NCBI RefSeq assembly: GCF_965363235.1
Contig: NC_134847.1
Span: 58,498,439-58,562,438 of the forward strand
Direction of reading: 5' to 3'
Length of the DNA stretch: 64,000 nucleotides
From: Mytilus galloprovincialis
Lineage: Eukaryota > Mollusca > Bivalvia > Mytilida > Mytilidae
Shown here piece by piece: positions 25,505 to 36,600 of the stretch (the first letter of the stretch is position 1; each line of letters starts with the position of its first letter). The notes beneath the pieces are model-generated. The model did not search any database, was not told where the DNA came from, and saw only the letters and a list, made by a program, of their open reading frames with translations. Made by a program: the position numbers and the translations under genes.

Positions 25505-25509
25505 TGTTC

Positions 25510-26225
25510 AAAATGTTTGCATTTGATTACGAATAAAGTTAAAAGTATTTACATATGCCAATGTTTTTATGATTTATGCAAAAACAAATAACCTGTTTTC
25601 TAAGTATTTATTTTTATAAAGAGGAGGGAGTAAGACTTTCAAAGAGGTAATAACAGGAAATTGCTCATTAAGATGAACTAACTGTGTGATAATTAGAAAC
25701 TCGGTTGACCTTAATTTAAGTAGGGCACATTTGAACATTTGTGTCGTGATATTTAAAGAAACATCTGTTTCTTGAACGAAAAATCTACGAACAGAAATAT
25801 TTCCAAAAGTAAAATATAAAGTCTTATTGCTATTTTTTTGTATATTTTAATAACTTAACAATCGTTTGATATCAGTAGGTTTACGGTGTGAAGTTTTAGA
25901 TTTTGCAATTCACGGGGTTTTTTTTACGTCAAACACGTTGACCTTAATAACTTTGCCCCAGATATATAATTTACGTCACAATGAATAGTTTGATCCGACT
26001 TAATCAAGTCATCTTCAATTTTTCTGGTGAATCAAAGAAAACACTTGTTTGTATCATGAACAATACGCAAATGCAACCTGATAATCGGTGCATATTAGAT
26101 TATACATTTAAAACACGTGACATACATTTAAAACTTGTATACATTCAAGGAACTTTAAATCACTTGTAATCAAATCTGTTGTTGTATTTCTACAACAAGA
26201 ACCTTAATCAACAAATTTTTGTTTA
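25510..26225. other. Intergenic upstream of PHYHIP-like gene 3
   Basis: AT-rich sequence that should contain the promoter of gene 3. I see no block matching the upstream regions of genes 1 and 2. A 62-codon ORF (25981-26169) has no features. Confidence 0.4.
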
Positions 26226-26230
26226 CAAAA

Positions 26231-29200
26231 ATGGCTGCTTTAAAAGAAGTAAGTAATATTGTTACATGTTACATAAATAATGCAAAAACTAGTTTGTGAT
26301 AATTTTTACAATCGTTAAATGCAAAATGTTCAAATAAGGATTTAATCAAACTAGTAAAAACTTACTTTCTTGTAAAAAAAAACTGTATTATAGAAAAACA
26401 AAATTATAAAATGTTTTTATTAAACGTTACACAGAGAACAGAATAGACACCTGTGTTAAGTGTTAATTGTTACTGTTTCAAATACTGTCCTTTTAAGAAG
26501 TATCATTGATAGAATACTACGCATTGCTACAATAAATCTTGTACTTTTTATGTTTGTTTGTCTTGGTATCTTTAGGTTACCGATAAGTGGTTTGTAAAAT
26601 TATGTGCACAACAGGTAAACAAAAATCAAAATTTTAAATCAGGATGTAAAAGGGTTTAAGTAGTTGTTTGAAGAGAAGAGACCATGTAACGTGCACTAAG
26701 AAAGTCGAACATTTTTAATTTTTTTTTTCAAACTGTTTAATAACTGTTGTTATACAGGTTGATAATATTTTAATTAATCTAGTTTGAATTTGAATAATTT
26801 CTATTAACTTACACGCAAATTTTTGCAGCTTTAATATCCAATAAGGTAAAAGATTAAGTTAAACACGTCTCATGATTAATTACATATACTTCAATGAATT
26901 TCAACTGAACAGATCTGTATATTTAACTTAAACATAGGTTGAACATTCAGCGAAACAAAGTTAACCTTTCGATAATGTATTAAATGTATATATTTATCTG
27001 AGGTAACAATATATAACTATTAATCCTACTGTTTTATCTTTTAAACATATCAGATTAGATTGTATTTGTGCATGTCATGTGAAATGTCATGCGATTTAGA
27101 ACACTTTGACAATATACACTTTTCCAACTTATCTTGTTTCTTACGTAATTCCTACCATTTGCAGGTATAATTATCATTACTGATTTCTTATCGTCTATCA
27201 GAGTGGCTAAACGGTTTAAAATGGGACAAATAAAATAGTTTAGACTTCTATTATTAAGATATGCTATTGCTTATATAAAAGTATTTTAAAGTATCTGTTG
27301 AACTTTTATAATTTAATATGAACCGCGATTCTCACTCTTTTTTCACTTCCCTAAATATTGTAATAATATACAGCTTTCAATAAACAGAAAATCTTGATTT
27401 ACGTGTGTAAGTTTTACGGCTTCTTAGATTAAAAATCTAAACATGTCTACTAGTTTGGGTAAATCTTTATTACTAAGCAATGCAGAACGTACGAAGATGC
27501 TCTCTTCTAAGTCAGACGAAACTATAGTTTACAACTTGTCAAAGCTCCTGAAAGCGACGGCCATTTCATCCAAAACAAATTATAGATAGAACTGCAAAAG
27601 CTACCCTTGTAGACTACTATACGGAGAATACGAAACTTCCATCCACCCCCTTTCCATGCAAGAAAAACTTATATCAACACAAAATATAATATGATATATG
27701 CATATTTTCCAACGAGGTATGCATACTTTCCATTTGATGTGGTCATAATTGTACTCTCAAAATTTATATAATGTTTTAGAACTCCGTGTTACATGTAAAG
27801 TGAAATTAAACAAGTTATAGCACATTTGTGTACCTTTTATATCGTCGCGGCTTTTCACTCACATATGTGCTGTGTCGTTGCATTTGGAAAAGCTATTGGC
27901 GAATTCCAGATTAGAAGAAAAAAGATCAATGACAGTTCATTTCATTATATTTTTTTAAAGAAAAATCAGCTTTAACAGAGGTCCATGAACACCTGTTTAT
28001 AGTAAATAACTTAGCAAATCAACAATGTAAAACAATCTCTGTTTTATCAGCGTATTTATACGACTTTAATATCAATCAGCGTATTTATATTTTCTAGGTT
28101 CCATCATGGTGTTGGTCTGTTAAGCTGGAAGACAAGGCTCAGCATTTAATTGATTTGAAAATAAGCTGTCCTATCTGTTTTCTGTTTGATGTTGTGTTTA
28201 TCGTATTGGTGGATACATCGGATTTTTCATCAACTAACATGTTTATCAACTCTCATTGTGGTGAAATTACTATATCATTAAACAACAGTTTTAATCCAAC
28301 AAAAACATTCATTCTGTATGTATACGGACTCAAAACAATCATTTCTAGTACCGGTCAATACGATTGGGTGGTATGTTATGGAAATAAAGAAATTGAATGT
28401 AAGTCTGTTTTCAGCCTCGTGTTTAACATTTGATGTAAAAAACAAGTAACATCTTTTCAACATTCTTTTCAGATAAGTAATAGCCTCCACACATACTCAA
28501 ATCTATTCTATCTATTTATATAAATTTTTAGTTTGCGCAAAAAAGTTATTATGCAATTTGAAATACACAACTAGTAAGAATTTTGATATATAATGTTATT
28601 ATTTAATTGTGTCGTGCTTTGAACAATTTAAATATACTTCATCGTCTTAAAGTGCATCCTCCTTAGTTAGACCAAGATGTTTAACTTTTTTTATACTTCA
28701 ATTGTATTTAAAACCGTAAAATTTCTTACTCGATTGATGAATAACGATATACTGATGTGGCCTTTATTTAGACAAAAACGAAAATAAACAAAAAAGATTG
28801 CATGATACAAACTTTAGTCATTGATGTCTTTTAAAGGTAAAGAAGAGATTCAAACAAACGTGCCTTTGAAAGAAATTGAAGAAGACATACACTTGCCTTT
28901 GTTGTCCACAGTAACCCAGGTGATTTTATCAGCAGACATTGAACTTGGATCCTATTTCTAAAACAGCTATTGAAAATAATATGGCCAAATACAGGGTTTT
29001 GTTATCTGTCAATTCAGAAAGAGTTAAATTGAAATCTTGTTTATCTAGATCGTATTTGCTTCAGAGTTTGTGCTTTTATCGGTTTGATTGTTTATTCCTT
29101 TTAGGTTTTATCGCTTGGGCTTTGATGTTAGAATTTTTTTCCTGCACATTGATTGATTAATATAAATAACAAAAGGGGAAACATATGACTGATTGATGAT

Positions 29201-30993
29201 TTGTTCATTGTTGCTTGCTCAAAGCCCAGTTGCAATAATGTCATGCACTAAGACGAAAACAATTTAACTAACAATAATAAAGTAGGTAGATTTTGCAAAG
29301 TGGGACAACCAGTATTGAGAATATAAAATAAGTAGGGGTAACTTCCTCTTAAAAAAATCTGACAAGTTTTTATGAAGAATGTTATCATTTGAACGAATGA
29401 AAAAAAAATCATTATTGAAGTGAAAAATTTACACATGAAAAAAACAAATTGACAAAAGTCATAATATAGAAAATAAAGAGCTCCTTCATGCAGTAGAACA
29501 GAAGTGGACGAAAACGTAGGGTGTCATGTTGATTATAAATTACCAATTGAGAGACATTTCTATGTTGATTTGTTAATGAGAATAACCATATATATTTTGT
29601 CTGATTTTAGGGTACATTGCCATTAACTGTCCATCGCCAACCACCGTCGCTTTACAGATTAGATGTTAATACTATCTTCACAGATGAAAAACATTTTATC
29701 GTCTTTGTCAAAGTAAAGAATCAGCTCCGCTGTTACAATGTCAGTGGTCGATGTCTAAACAAGCCGTTTCCTTTTGAGTTGCCATCTGCATCACCAGTTC
29801 AATGTAAGGTTTTGTGTGCATGTCGACAGCAGCGGATGAATGGAAGATTTTTTGTTACGACTACTGTATCGCATAGCCATGTGATCAGTTTTAAAACGTG
29901 TACGTAATTCTACGCTGTATTGAAAATAATTAAAAGGAAAGACAACCGACAACAAACGAATAAAAAGACTAAATACGAAAAGAAAAAAATTCGATATAGG
30001 AATTGCAACTATTCTTTTAATAATAAAAACACAAATAAACAAAAGTTCGGTTTTTTTTTCAGTAATGAGATCGTGCGTACTTGTTATTAAAAAAGCAAAC
30101 ATAAATAATTATCTCCTCTAACTGGTAAAATTTTCATCAAGAATGTAAAAAAAAAAGGTTTTAGGACAGTTCTGTATTAAAAACTGTTCATTATTATCTC
30201 AAATGAAATGATTTGAAGAAAAAAAGTATCGGGTACAATTTGTTAGTTGATCGTTTTGCAAACTATTATTTCAGTAATCCAATTTCAGCAAAACATTTTT
30301 TTATTTTCAGTTTTGTCTCATGTGGATACATACCGATTATATAATCTAGCTATAGCATTCGGAACAAGAAAAGTCTACCCGAACATGCGACCTATTCAGT
30401 ATTTCTATAGGAATAAATCAGTTGAATATTTTCAAATTATACTAAATTCAAACTATCTAAAAGGAGAAATGCGACCATATTTGAAAAGTAATGGTGGAGA
30501 ACAGGGTTCCGTGGTGAATGGTCGGTTACCTGGTTTATTTTTCAGTACATATATTGATATAACGACGAACATGCCAAATCCATGTTCTCACTATGGACCA
30601 ATAAGATTGTATTATAAAGCTTTGGTGATGATTAATCCTCAGTGTAATTTGTATTTTGCCGATTTTTATTGTCATTATAAACGACATCATGTGACAATTA
30701 TACTGGTACCAAAATTATCAACGCATAACAATTTTTGTAGACAATATTTGACAGAATTAAACATTTTTCATAATCCATATTTGTGTTTGAGAGTAGAATT
30801 AAATGGTACATTCACTGTTCTGGCAAATATGGATGTCACTGTTGAAGTGTTTTATACTGAAATCATTAATGTGAAAAGAGCTTTAGAGTTGAAGTATGGA
30901 TTTCTAGAAGAAACACCAACTATTGGGAAAGGGTTTGCTAAGCCTTCTGGTACTCCTAAAAACCCTGATTGTAACATATGTAACTTAAAATAG
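26231..30993 (+). CDS. PHYHIP-like protein, tandem gene 3 (five coding exons)
   Basis: Exons: 26231-26248 (MAALKE), 28098-28398, 28837-28919, 29611-29899 and 30311-30993; all GT-AG, phases 0, 1, 0, 1 as in gene 1. Total 1374 nt, 457 residues. Exon 2 starts VPSWCWSVKLEDKAQ; exon 4 starts GTLPLTVHRQPPSLYRLDVN. The last exon holds the PHYHIP C-terminal domain with FYRNKSVEYF, GEMRPYLKSNGGEQGS, LYFADFYCHYKRHH and a final NPDCNICNLK. Differences from gene 1 are a shorter first exon, one codon less in exon 3 and three codons more before GEMRPYL. Open throughout, so probably functional. The role is inferred from vertebrate PHYHIP, a partner of phytanoyl-CoA hydroxylase; that interaction is not shown for mussels. 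Confidence 0.88.
26576..26614 (+). other. Possible 39-nt mini-exon resembling the start of PHYHIP-like exon 2
   Basis: Preceded by a T-rich stretch ending TTTAG and followed by GTAAAC. It encodes VTDKWFVKLCAQQ in phase 0 at both ends, so it could be added between exons 1 and 2 of gene 3 without shifting frame. The peptide resembles the first residues of exon 2 (VAPRSWFVKIIDK in gene 2). It is either a cassette exon or the remnant of a duplicated exon 2. No counterpart was seen in intron 1 of genes 1 or 2. Confidence 0.4.
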
Positions 30994-31586
30994 TCATATA
31001 ATTTTAGGTTTAGGTTGTGCGTACGTTTGAATATCTGTAAATCGGTTTGCTTAAGTTATGGGCATGTAACAAATTAAAATATTACAGCTCTTTTCATAAT
31101 GCTAGCAAGAGAAAGGTTTGGTTGACTTGCTTGCTTTGTTTGAATAAATGTTTGCTCAAGCATTGTAATTAGTTCGTTCAGCTACTCAAAAAGAAAACAC
31201 GGATGTTTTATACTCAATATTTTTTTTTTATACATGTTGTATATTCAAAATCTGATTTAAATTCAGACATTTTATGAAATAAATACTGCGTATAGGTTTA
31301 AATTACATACAATTTTACACGTTTTAGGAAAATAAATAAATTCCTCAATGTACTCTTGTGTCTTTATATGATTTTATAAATTTCATTTTCATTGATTTTT
31401 TTTTTATAAATATTATAAAATCATATAGAATTCATCGTATTATACTCGTTGCGAATGGTCATTGCCTAAACTCTATTATCTATCTTTTAATCAGTTTCCG
31501 ATATTACCGATTTATATTAATGTAAGAAGATGTGAATAAGTTTGATCAATAATATTCATTGGTTTAGATTTTTTCATTTATAGTAT

Positions 31587-33400
31587 GTGATCAGCAACCA
31601 TATGGGGATTCTTAAAAATTCTAAAGAACTTCTAGACAATTTTAAATCTCGGTCTTTTTCTGAAATTAGTTCTTTCAAAACTTTTTCAACCCTGCATACC
31701 ACCATTCCCCGTGTGAAAATGAAAAATCGCCTAAAAGAAATAATTCACAATGCCTTTCAACATAAAAATGGTAGCATACGCTATAAAGGAGTAGGTTCAG
31801 TAAGACCCCTTTTTGGCCCCAAAGTATAGCAGTTTAAGAAAATTGTGAAAATGTAATCGTTTAGATATTTATTAAAAAGTAGAATGCTTCTGCTACATAA
31901 ATATGGGCTGTTTTTTGACAATACAATGCACATATATCGGGTACTAGCATCATTAAGTCATGCTAAATTACTGAAATCTTCACAATTGTAGCATTTTAGT
32001 TAAATTTTAGACGGTTTCCGTCTTAAATGAAAGTGGCCGCATTCGTGTTCATTCATAATATTGAAATGTAAGTTGTATTTGATGATAATACATAATATAT
32101 ATAAAGGTTGAGGATGAACACGGATGCGGCCACTTTCATTTTTGACAATAACCATCTGAAAAGTGACGATTTTTGGCATATTTGATAGATTTTTCATATT
32201 TAAGCTTGAATCGGAGCGTTTTTAATGACTTAATAAGTTAAAATTTTTCACATTAACTAATTGAATCAATTGAAATAGCCACTTAAGTGTTTAGAAAGTG
32301 TCTAAAATCTTTCGTTAGATGAACTTGAATATTGAGGCCGAAATCGACCCTTACCGGACCTACTCCTTTATTACTTTGGGATTTCATCAGGCATATTTCG
32401 TTAATAGTGACAAACAAAAAGGTAAAACATGCTACACAGAAGAACAAGTGGTCAGTATGCTGGAGTTTCTTATCGACAACATATTTGTTGAGTTTGGAGG
32501 TAGACTTTTCCAACAAATTGTCGGCATTCATATGGGAACAAACTGTGCGCCTCTTCTTGCCGACCTCTTCTTATTTTCATATGAATCGGAGTTCCTCCAG
32601 ACACTTGTCAAAAACAAGAGGATCAAAGAAGCCAGATTATTTAATTTCACTTTCAGATATATTGATGATGTTCTTTCCATAAAAAATCCGAACTTTTCTG
32701 ATTGGGTTCCATTAATATATCCCCCAGAACTAGAGATTAAAGAAACAACAGACACGGCTTCCTCCGCTTCATTTTTAGACTTATATCTCGAACTTGACTT
32801 ACACAGTCATCTCAGTACCAGAATCTTTGACAAACGAGACTATTTTAATTTTGAAATTATAAATTTCCCCCACCTTAGTAGCAATATACCAACTTCACCT
32901 GCATATGGGATATATATTTCCCAACTTATTCGATATTCAAGAGATTCCAGCTCCTACTCAGACTTTGTAAAACGTCATCAGTGTCTGAGTAGAAAGTTGA
33001 TGAACCAGGGGTATGTCAAAGAACGTCTCGTCCTTTTTCTAAAAAAGTTCATCGGAAGGTACCAAGACCTTGTTGATAAATATTCCGTATCAAATTCACA
33101 AATAATACACGATGGTCTTGATGTAAAGATTCTGCGTACTGATGTTGTTGACCATCTTGACAACGTGTTTTATAGTTCATTCATGTGTCTTTGTTCTATT
33201 ATTAATATTACTTTTACTGTTGAATGGTTTTATGTGATATTCGTTTGACGTGGCTCGGTACTTATACATCTTGTCAATGTGTTTGTATTGTCTTTCATTT
33301 TTTGGTGGTGTGTTTTGTATATGCGACTTTTTGTATTTCTTTGGTTCTTATAACCTGACTCTGTACTTTAAAAGATCCCGACAGTATGATATATTGTTCT
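31587..33400 (+). mobile_element. Penelope-like reverse transcriptase element, 5'-truncated and split by an insertion
   Basis: The left piece (31587-31784) encodes ILKNSKELLDNFKSRSF and a motif A-like region ending KNRLKEIIHNAFQHKNGS. The right piece (32370-33248) encodes FQQIVGIHMGTNCAPLLADL, FRYIDDVLSI (catalytic YIDD), ASFLDLYLELD and AYGIYISQLIRYSR. The YIDD box and the MGTNCAPLLADLF context are what I recall for Penelope-like elements of molluscs and cnidarians. No GIY-YIG endonuclease is seen. The two pieces are separated by the inverted-repeat element at 31785-32369. A second, heavily decayed partial copy follows at 33480-34062. The assignment to Penelope-like rather than another retroelement group is moderate. 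Confidence 0.65.
31785..32369. mobile_element. 585-bp long-inverted-repeat element inserted in the reverse transcriptase
   Basis: Terminal inverted repeats AAAGGAGTAGGTTCAGTAAG (left) and AAAGGAGTAGGTCCGGTAAG (right end, read on the minus strand), with further similarity (GGCC). A second pair of arms, 32025-32053 and about 32114-32141 (AAGTGGCCGCATTCGTGTTC and its complement), shares the same centre, so the whole element is one imperfect palindrome. Flanks suggest a 2-bp AT duplication, not certain. It has no transposase: a non-autonomous DNA element younger than its host copy. Confidence 0.75.
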
Positions 33401-33479
33401 ATTTTATGTCATTATGATATATTTCTATTATGAATTACAATATACGTTGAACCACAAACGTCAAAGTCATTCAATCGCG

Positions 33480-34062
33480 TAGTGGAATTAACTATTTGTG
33501 GATTCTTATAAATTCTATATATAACTTTTGGACTAGTTTAAATCTCGGTCCATTTCTGAAATTTATTCTTACAGACTTTTGATTTTTTAACCCTGCTAAC
33601 ATTGCTTAATGTAAATTTTAAAATTGTTTGTATGCACATTGAAAGACAAATCTATGTGACGTATAAAATTTTCTGACGTCAGACACACAAATCAATGAAT
33701 GTGTTTGTAGATAGATGTTTTTGTGTTCTGTTAAATTGTTCCTTTTAAAATTGTTATACGATGATGACTGATGTACCCATCTTCTGACTATTTTATTTAT
33801 TGTGTCTGTTTAGTTAACGCATCAATGTAAATATAACGGAAATTGATGAGACTGTCATCAAAGTGAGAGGGTTAGCGCTATAAAATCAGGTTTAATCCAC
33901 CATTTTCTACATTTGAAAATGCCTGTACCAAGTCAGGAATATGACAGTTCTTGTCCATTCGTTTTTGATGCGTTTTGTTATTTGATTTTGCCATGTGATT
34001 ATGGACTTTCCGAATTGATTTTCCTCTATGTTCAGTACTTTTGTGATTTTAGTTTTTATAAA
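33480..34062 (+). repeat. Decayed second Penelope-like copy ending in family A tail (copy 6)
   Basis: At 33490-33600 the DNA parallels 31600-31710 (GTGGATTCTTATAAATTCTA, then TTTAAATCTCGGTCCATTTC). At 33885-34062 it ends with the family A tail (GCCTGTACCAAGTCAGGAAT, GACTTTCCGAATTGATTTTC). This is the internal evidence linking family A repeats to the 3' end of the reverse-transcriptase element. Confidence 0.55.
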
Positions 34063-34257
34063 TTTTACTATTTGATCAAATTGATATTCTATAAATTGCA
34101 TCAATTACACCTGTATTGAATTGAACTTGGAATAAATAGGTGTTTCTCATGTGTTTATAAATTCGAAGCATTTATATTTATTTCCACCATTTAAACGATG
34201 CTCTGTTGTAAAATCAATTGGTGAGTCTCCAAAGCATGGACCTTTCAATCCATATAT

Positions 34258-34388
34258 TCATGGAGAACATAAAATGTTGTTGTCCATTCGTTTGATGTGT
34301 TTTATCATCTGATTTTGCCATTTGATTGGGGACTTTACGTTTTGAATTTTCCTCGGAGTTCAGTATTTTAGTGATTCTACTTTTATGT
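34258..34388 (+). repeat. Retroelement 3'-end fragment, family A (copy 7)
   Basis: Starts GAACATAAAATGTTGTTGTCC and runs through ATTGGGGACTTTACGTTTTG to CTCGGAGTTCAGTATTTTAG. A scrap of family C (GTAAGAAGATGTCGTATGAT) follows at 34438-34482. Confidence 0.6.
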
Positions 34389-34837
34389 AACAAAACAATG
34401 GTTTCATCTCTCTCTAGTCAAAGTTCACCATATAAAGTAAGAAGATGTCGTATGATTCCTGATGAGACACCTATCCACCATAGATCAAATAACGAAGATG
34501 TTTGCGACTATCTTCAACCATAAGCATAACGCAAACCCCATTGCGAGTAATAAAATCTCCGACAAGACAAAATGTAAAACGAATCAACCGAGAAGGAATT
34601 GTTACAGTACACATAATCTCTTTCCTCTTGCAATAGAATGAGTGCATTTGATTTTTGAATCCTTTACACAACTATTCTCATTTCCTTAAAGAAAAGACTA
34701 GTTGAAAGTATCGGTCCTGTTTTGTTTCATAAAACAGAATGGCCAACATAGATACACATATCTTGTCTTGAGTGGTAAATCAAACTTTGTAAAAAGAACT
34801 CTCTTTAATATTCAAACAAACAAAAAAACAAGCAACA

Positions 34838-34995
34838 TGACGGGTATCACTAGTAACGCAGGATTTGATTGCCCTTTTGGAGCACCCAAGATCACCCCTC
34901 GTTTTTGTAGGGTTCGTATTTCCCGGCTTTTAGTTTTCTATAATGTATTTTGTGTACTAGTACTGTTGTGATCTGTTGTGTGTCCTTTCATTGTT
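34838..34995 (+). repeat. Retroelement 3'-end fragment, family B (+ copy)
   Basis: Contains CCCTTTTGGAGCACCCAAGA, TCACCCCTCGTTTTTGTAGG and TTAGTTTTCTATAATGTATT. It is the opposite orientation to the other three copies. The 89-codon ORF here (34702-34971) belongs to the repeat. Confidence 0.55.
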
Positions 34996-35164
34996 TTCCA
35001 TTTTTTTAATATCGCTTTTATATTTCGACTATTCTTTGTGTACAAAACAACGAACTGATCGGTTTATTTTCTTTTGTTTTTTGATAATTAAATTGTTGCT
35101 TTCCTGCATACATTATAATGCTTAGTCCGGTGACAGAACATTTGCATCATCAATAAAGGAAACA

Positions 35165-35345
35165 GTAATATACCGCTGTTCAAGACATAAATAGATGAAG
35201 CGAAAACAAATCAGGGTCACAAACCCAAACCGAGAGAAACGCATCAACTATAAGAGAAAGCAACAGAAACACTGAACTGCAACGAACACAAACGCCAACA
35301 TACATAGAAATGGACTATTTGAACTATTTTAACTCCCACGATCCC
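35165..35345 (-). repeat. Interspersed repeat, family E (minus copy 2)
   Basis: Contains ATATACCGCTGTTCAAGACA, GAGAGAAACGCATCAACTAT and AACGCCAACATACATAGAAA, the complement of the block at 21601-21805. Confidence 0.5.
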
Positions 35346-35349
35346 GACT

Positions 35350-36240
35350 TGGTACAAGATATTTTATTAAAATCAAAGCGCGAAAACGCTGTAAAGGCAG
35401 TTAATTACAGGTTGTGTGTATTTCTAGTCCAGTTATATCATTATCTTCCATAGTACAGAGGTGGTTTGTAGTATTTAAGATTAAGAGTTCTCTTGTACCT
35501 AGTTCACCTATATTCATAGTCTACTGTTTCAGTATATTTTCTGTACCTCGCCACGAAATGCATTTTAAGTCATAAAAGAACTTTTCCTTATTAACATAAA
35601 TAGACGTCTTTTAATTATTGATTATATACGCATATTCAATGACTCCCATCCTATGAAAAGTAGTTCACAAAGATTGACAAGTCACCGTACTGTGTGTATT
35701 GCAAGAACATCAAGTAACATAATGGTAAATGTACATAGTAACAGGTCTTTTGATTAAGAAAACAATGACATCTCGTGGTCATTTATAACAGCTGTCTCAA
35801 TAGCATTTTAACCACTTCCCATATTTGCGATTAAGACAATCATGACAATAGAAGAAAATGATGCAACGCAAAAACTACTTGTAAATCTATGAAATTCTCT
35901 TTACGGTATGAGTTTTTCACATTGTTGGAGATTGCACAGTAGTACCTGTAACTGCTTATACCCATTTCTTATGCACTTTAGTTTGATAAACTCACTAAAT
36001 ATCATGTATATACCACATCTCCTTATTTTTATATGCATTACAATATCATTTACAATGTGTAAATTCAAATCTATATATCAAAGCAAAATGAATTGCACCA
36101 CTTTCATTTATGCATCCTTTGGCAAAATACAAGTTCTTAAATTACACAATATAAATTTATTTATATAAAAATAAAATTTAGTATACGACTCTTAACAGGT
36201 ACAAATCAAAGAGCTGATAGCTCTGAGGTGGAAGAAGGTG
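35350..36240. other. Intergenic, no supported gene
   Basis: AT-rich. An 86-codon ORF at 35908-36168 has hydrophobic, low-complexity content and no recognisable family; I treat it as chance. Confidence 0.4.
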
Positions 36241-36259
36241 AATAAAAGGTAACTTGAAT

Positions 36260-36600
36260 TACCATAAAAGCAGCCCCACTAACACAGGCTGCTTTGTTCC
36301 ACTATCGTTATGATGTATTTTTTTTTCTTCAAACAAGAATGTGTCATAAGTACATGGATTTCCCATCCGTACAATCATTTTCTATGTTCAGTGGACTGTG
36401 AAAATTAGGTAAAATCTTTAATTTGGCAGTAAAATTAGAAAGATCATATCATAAGGAACACATGTGTACTAAGTTTCAAGTTGATTGGATTTCAACTTCA
36501 TAAAAAACTACCTCGACCATAAACTTTAACCTGAAGCAGGACAGACGGACAGACCAGAAAACATAATGCCCATAAATGGGACATAAAGATAGTAAGACTT
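36260..36600 (+). repeat. Interspersed molluscan repeat, family F
   Basis: Starts with a 9-bp hairpin (AAAGCAGCC at 36267-36275, GGCTGCTTT at 36287-36295). It ends with AGTTGATTGGATTTCAACTT, CTTTAACCTGAAGCAGGACA, GACGGACAGACCAGAAAACA and TAATGCCCATAAATGGG. I recognise the latter as a common molluscan repeat. Confidence 0.55.
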
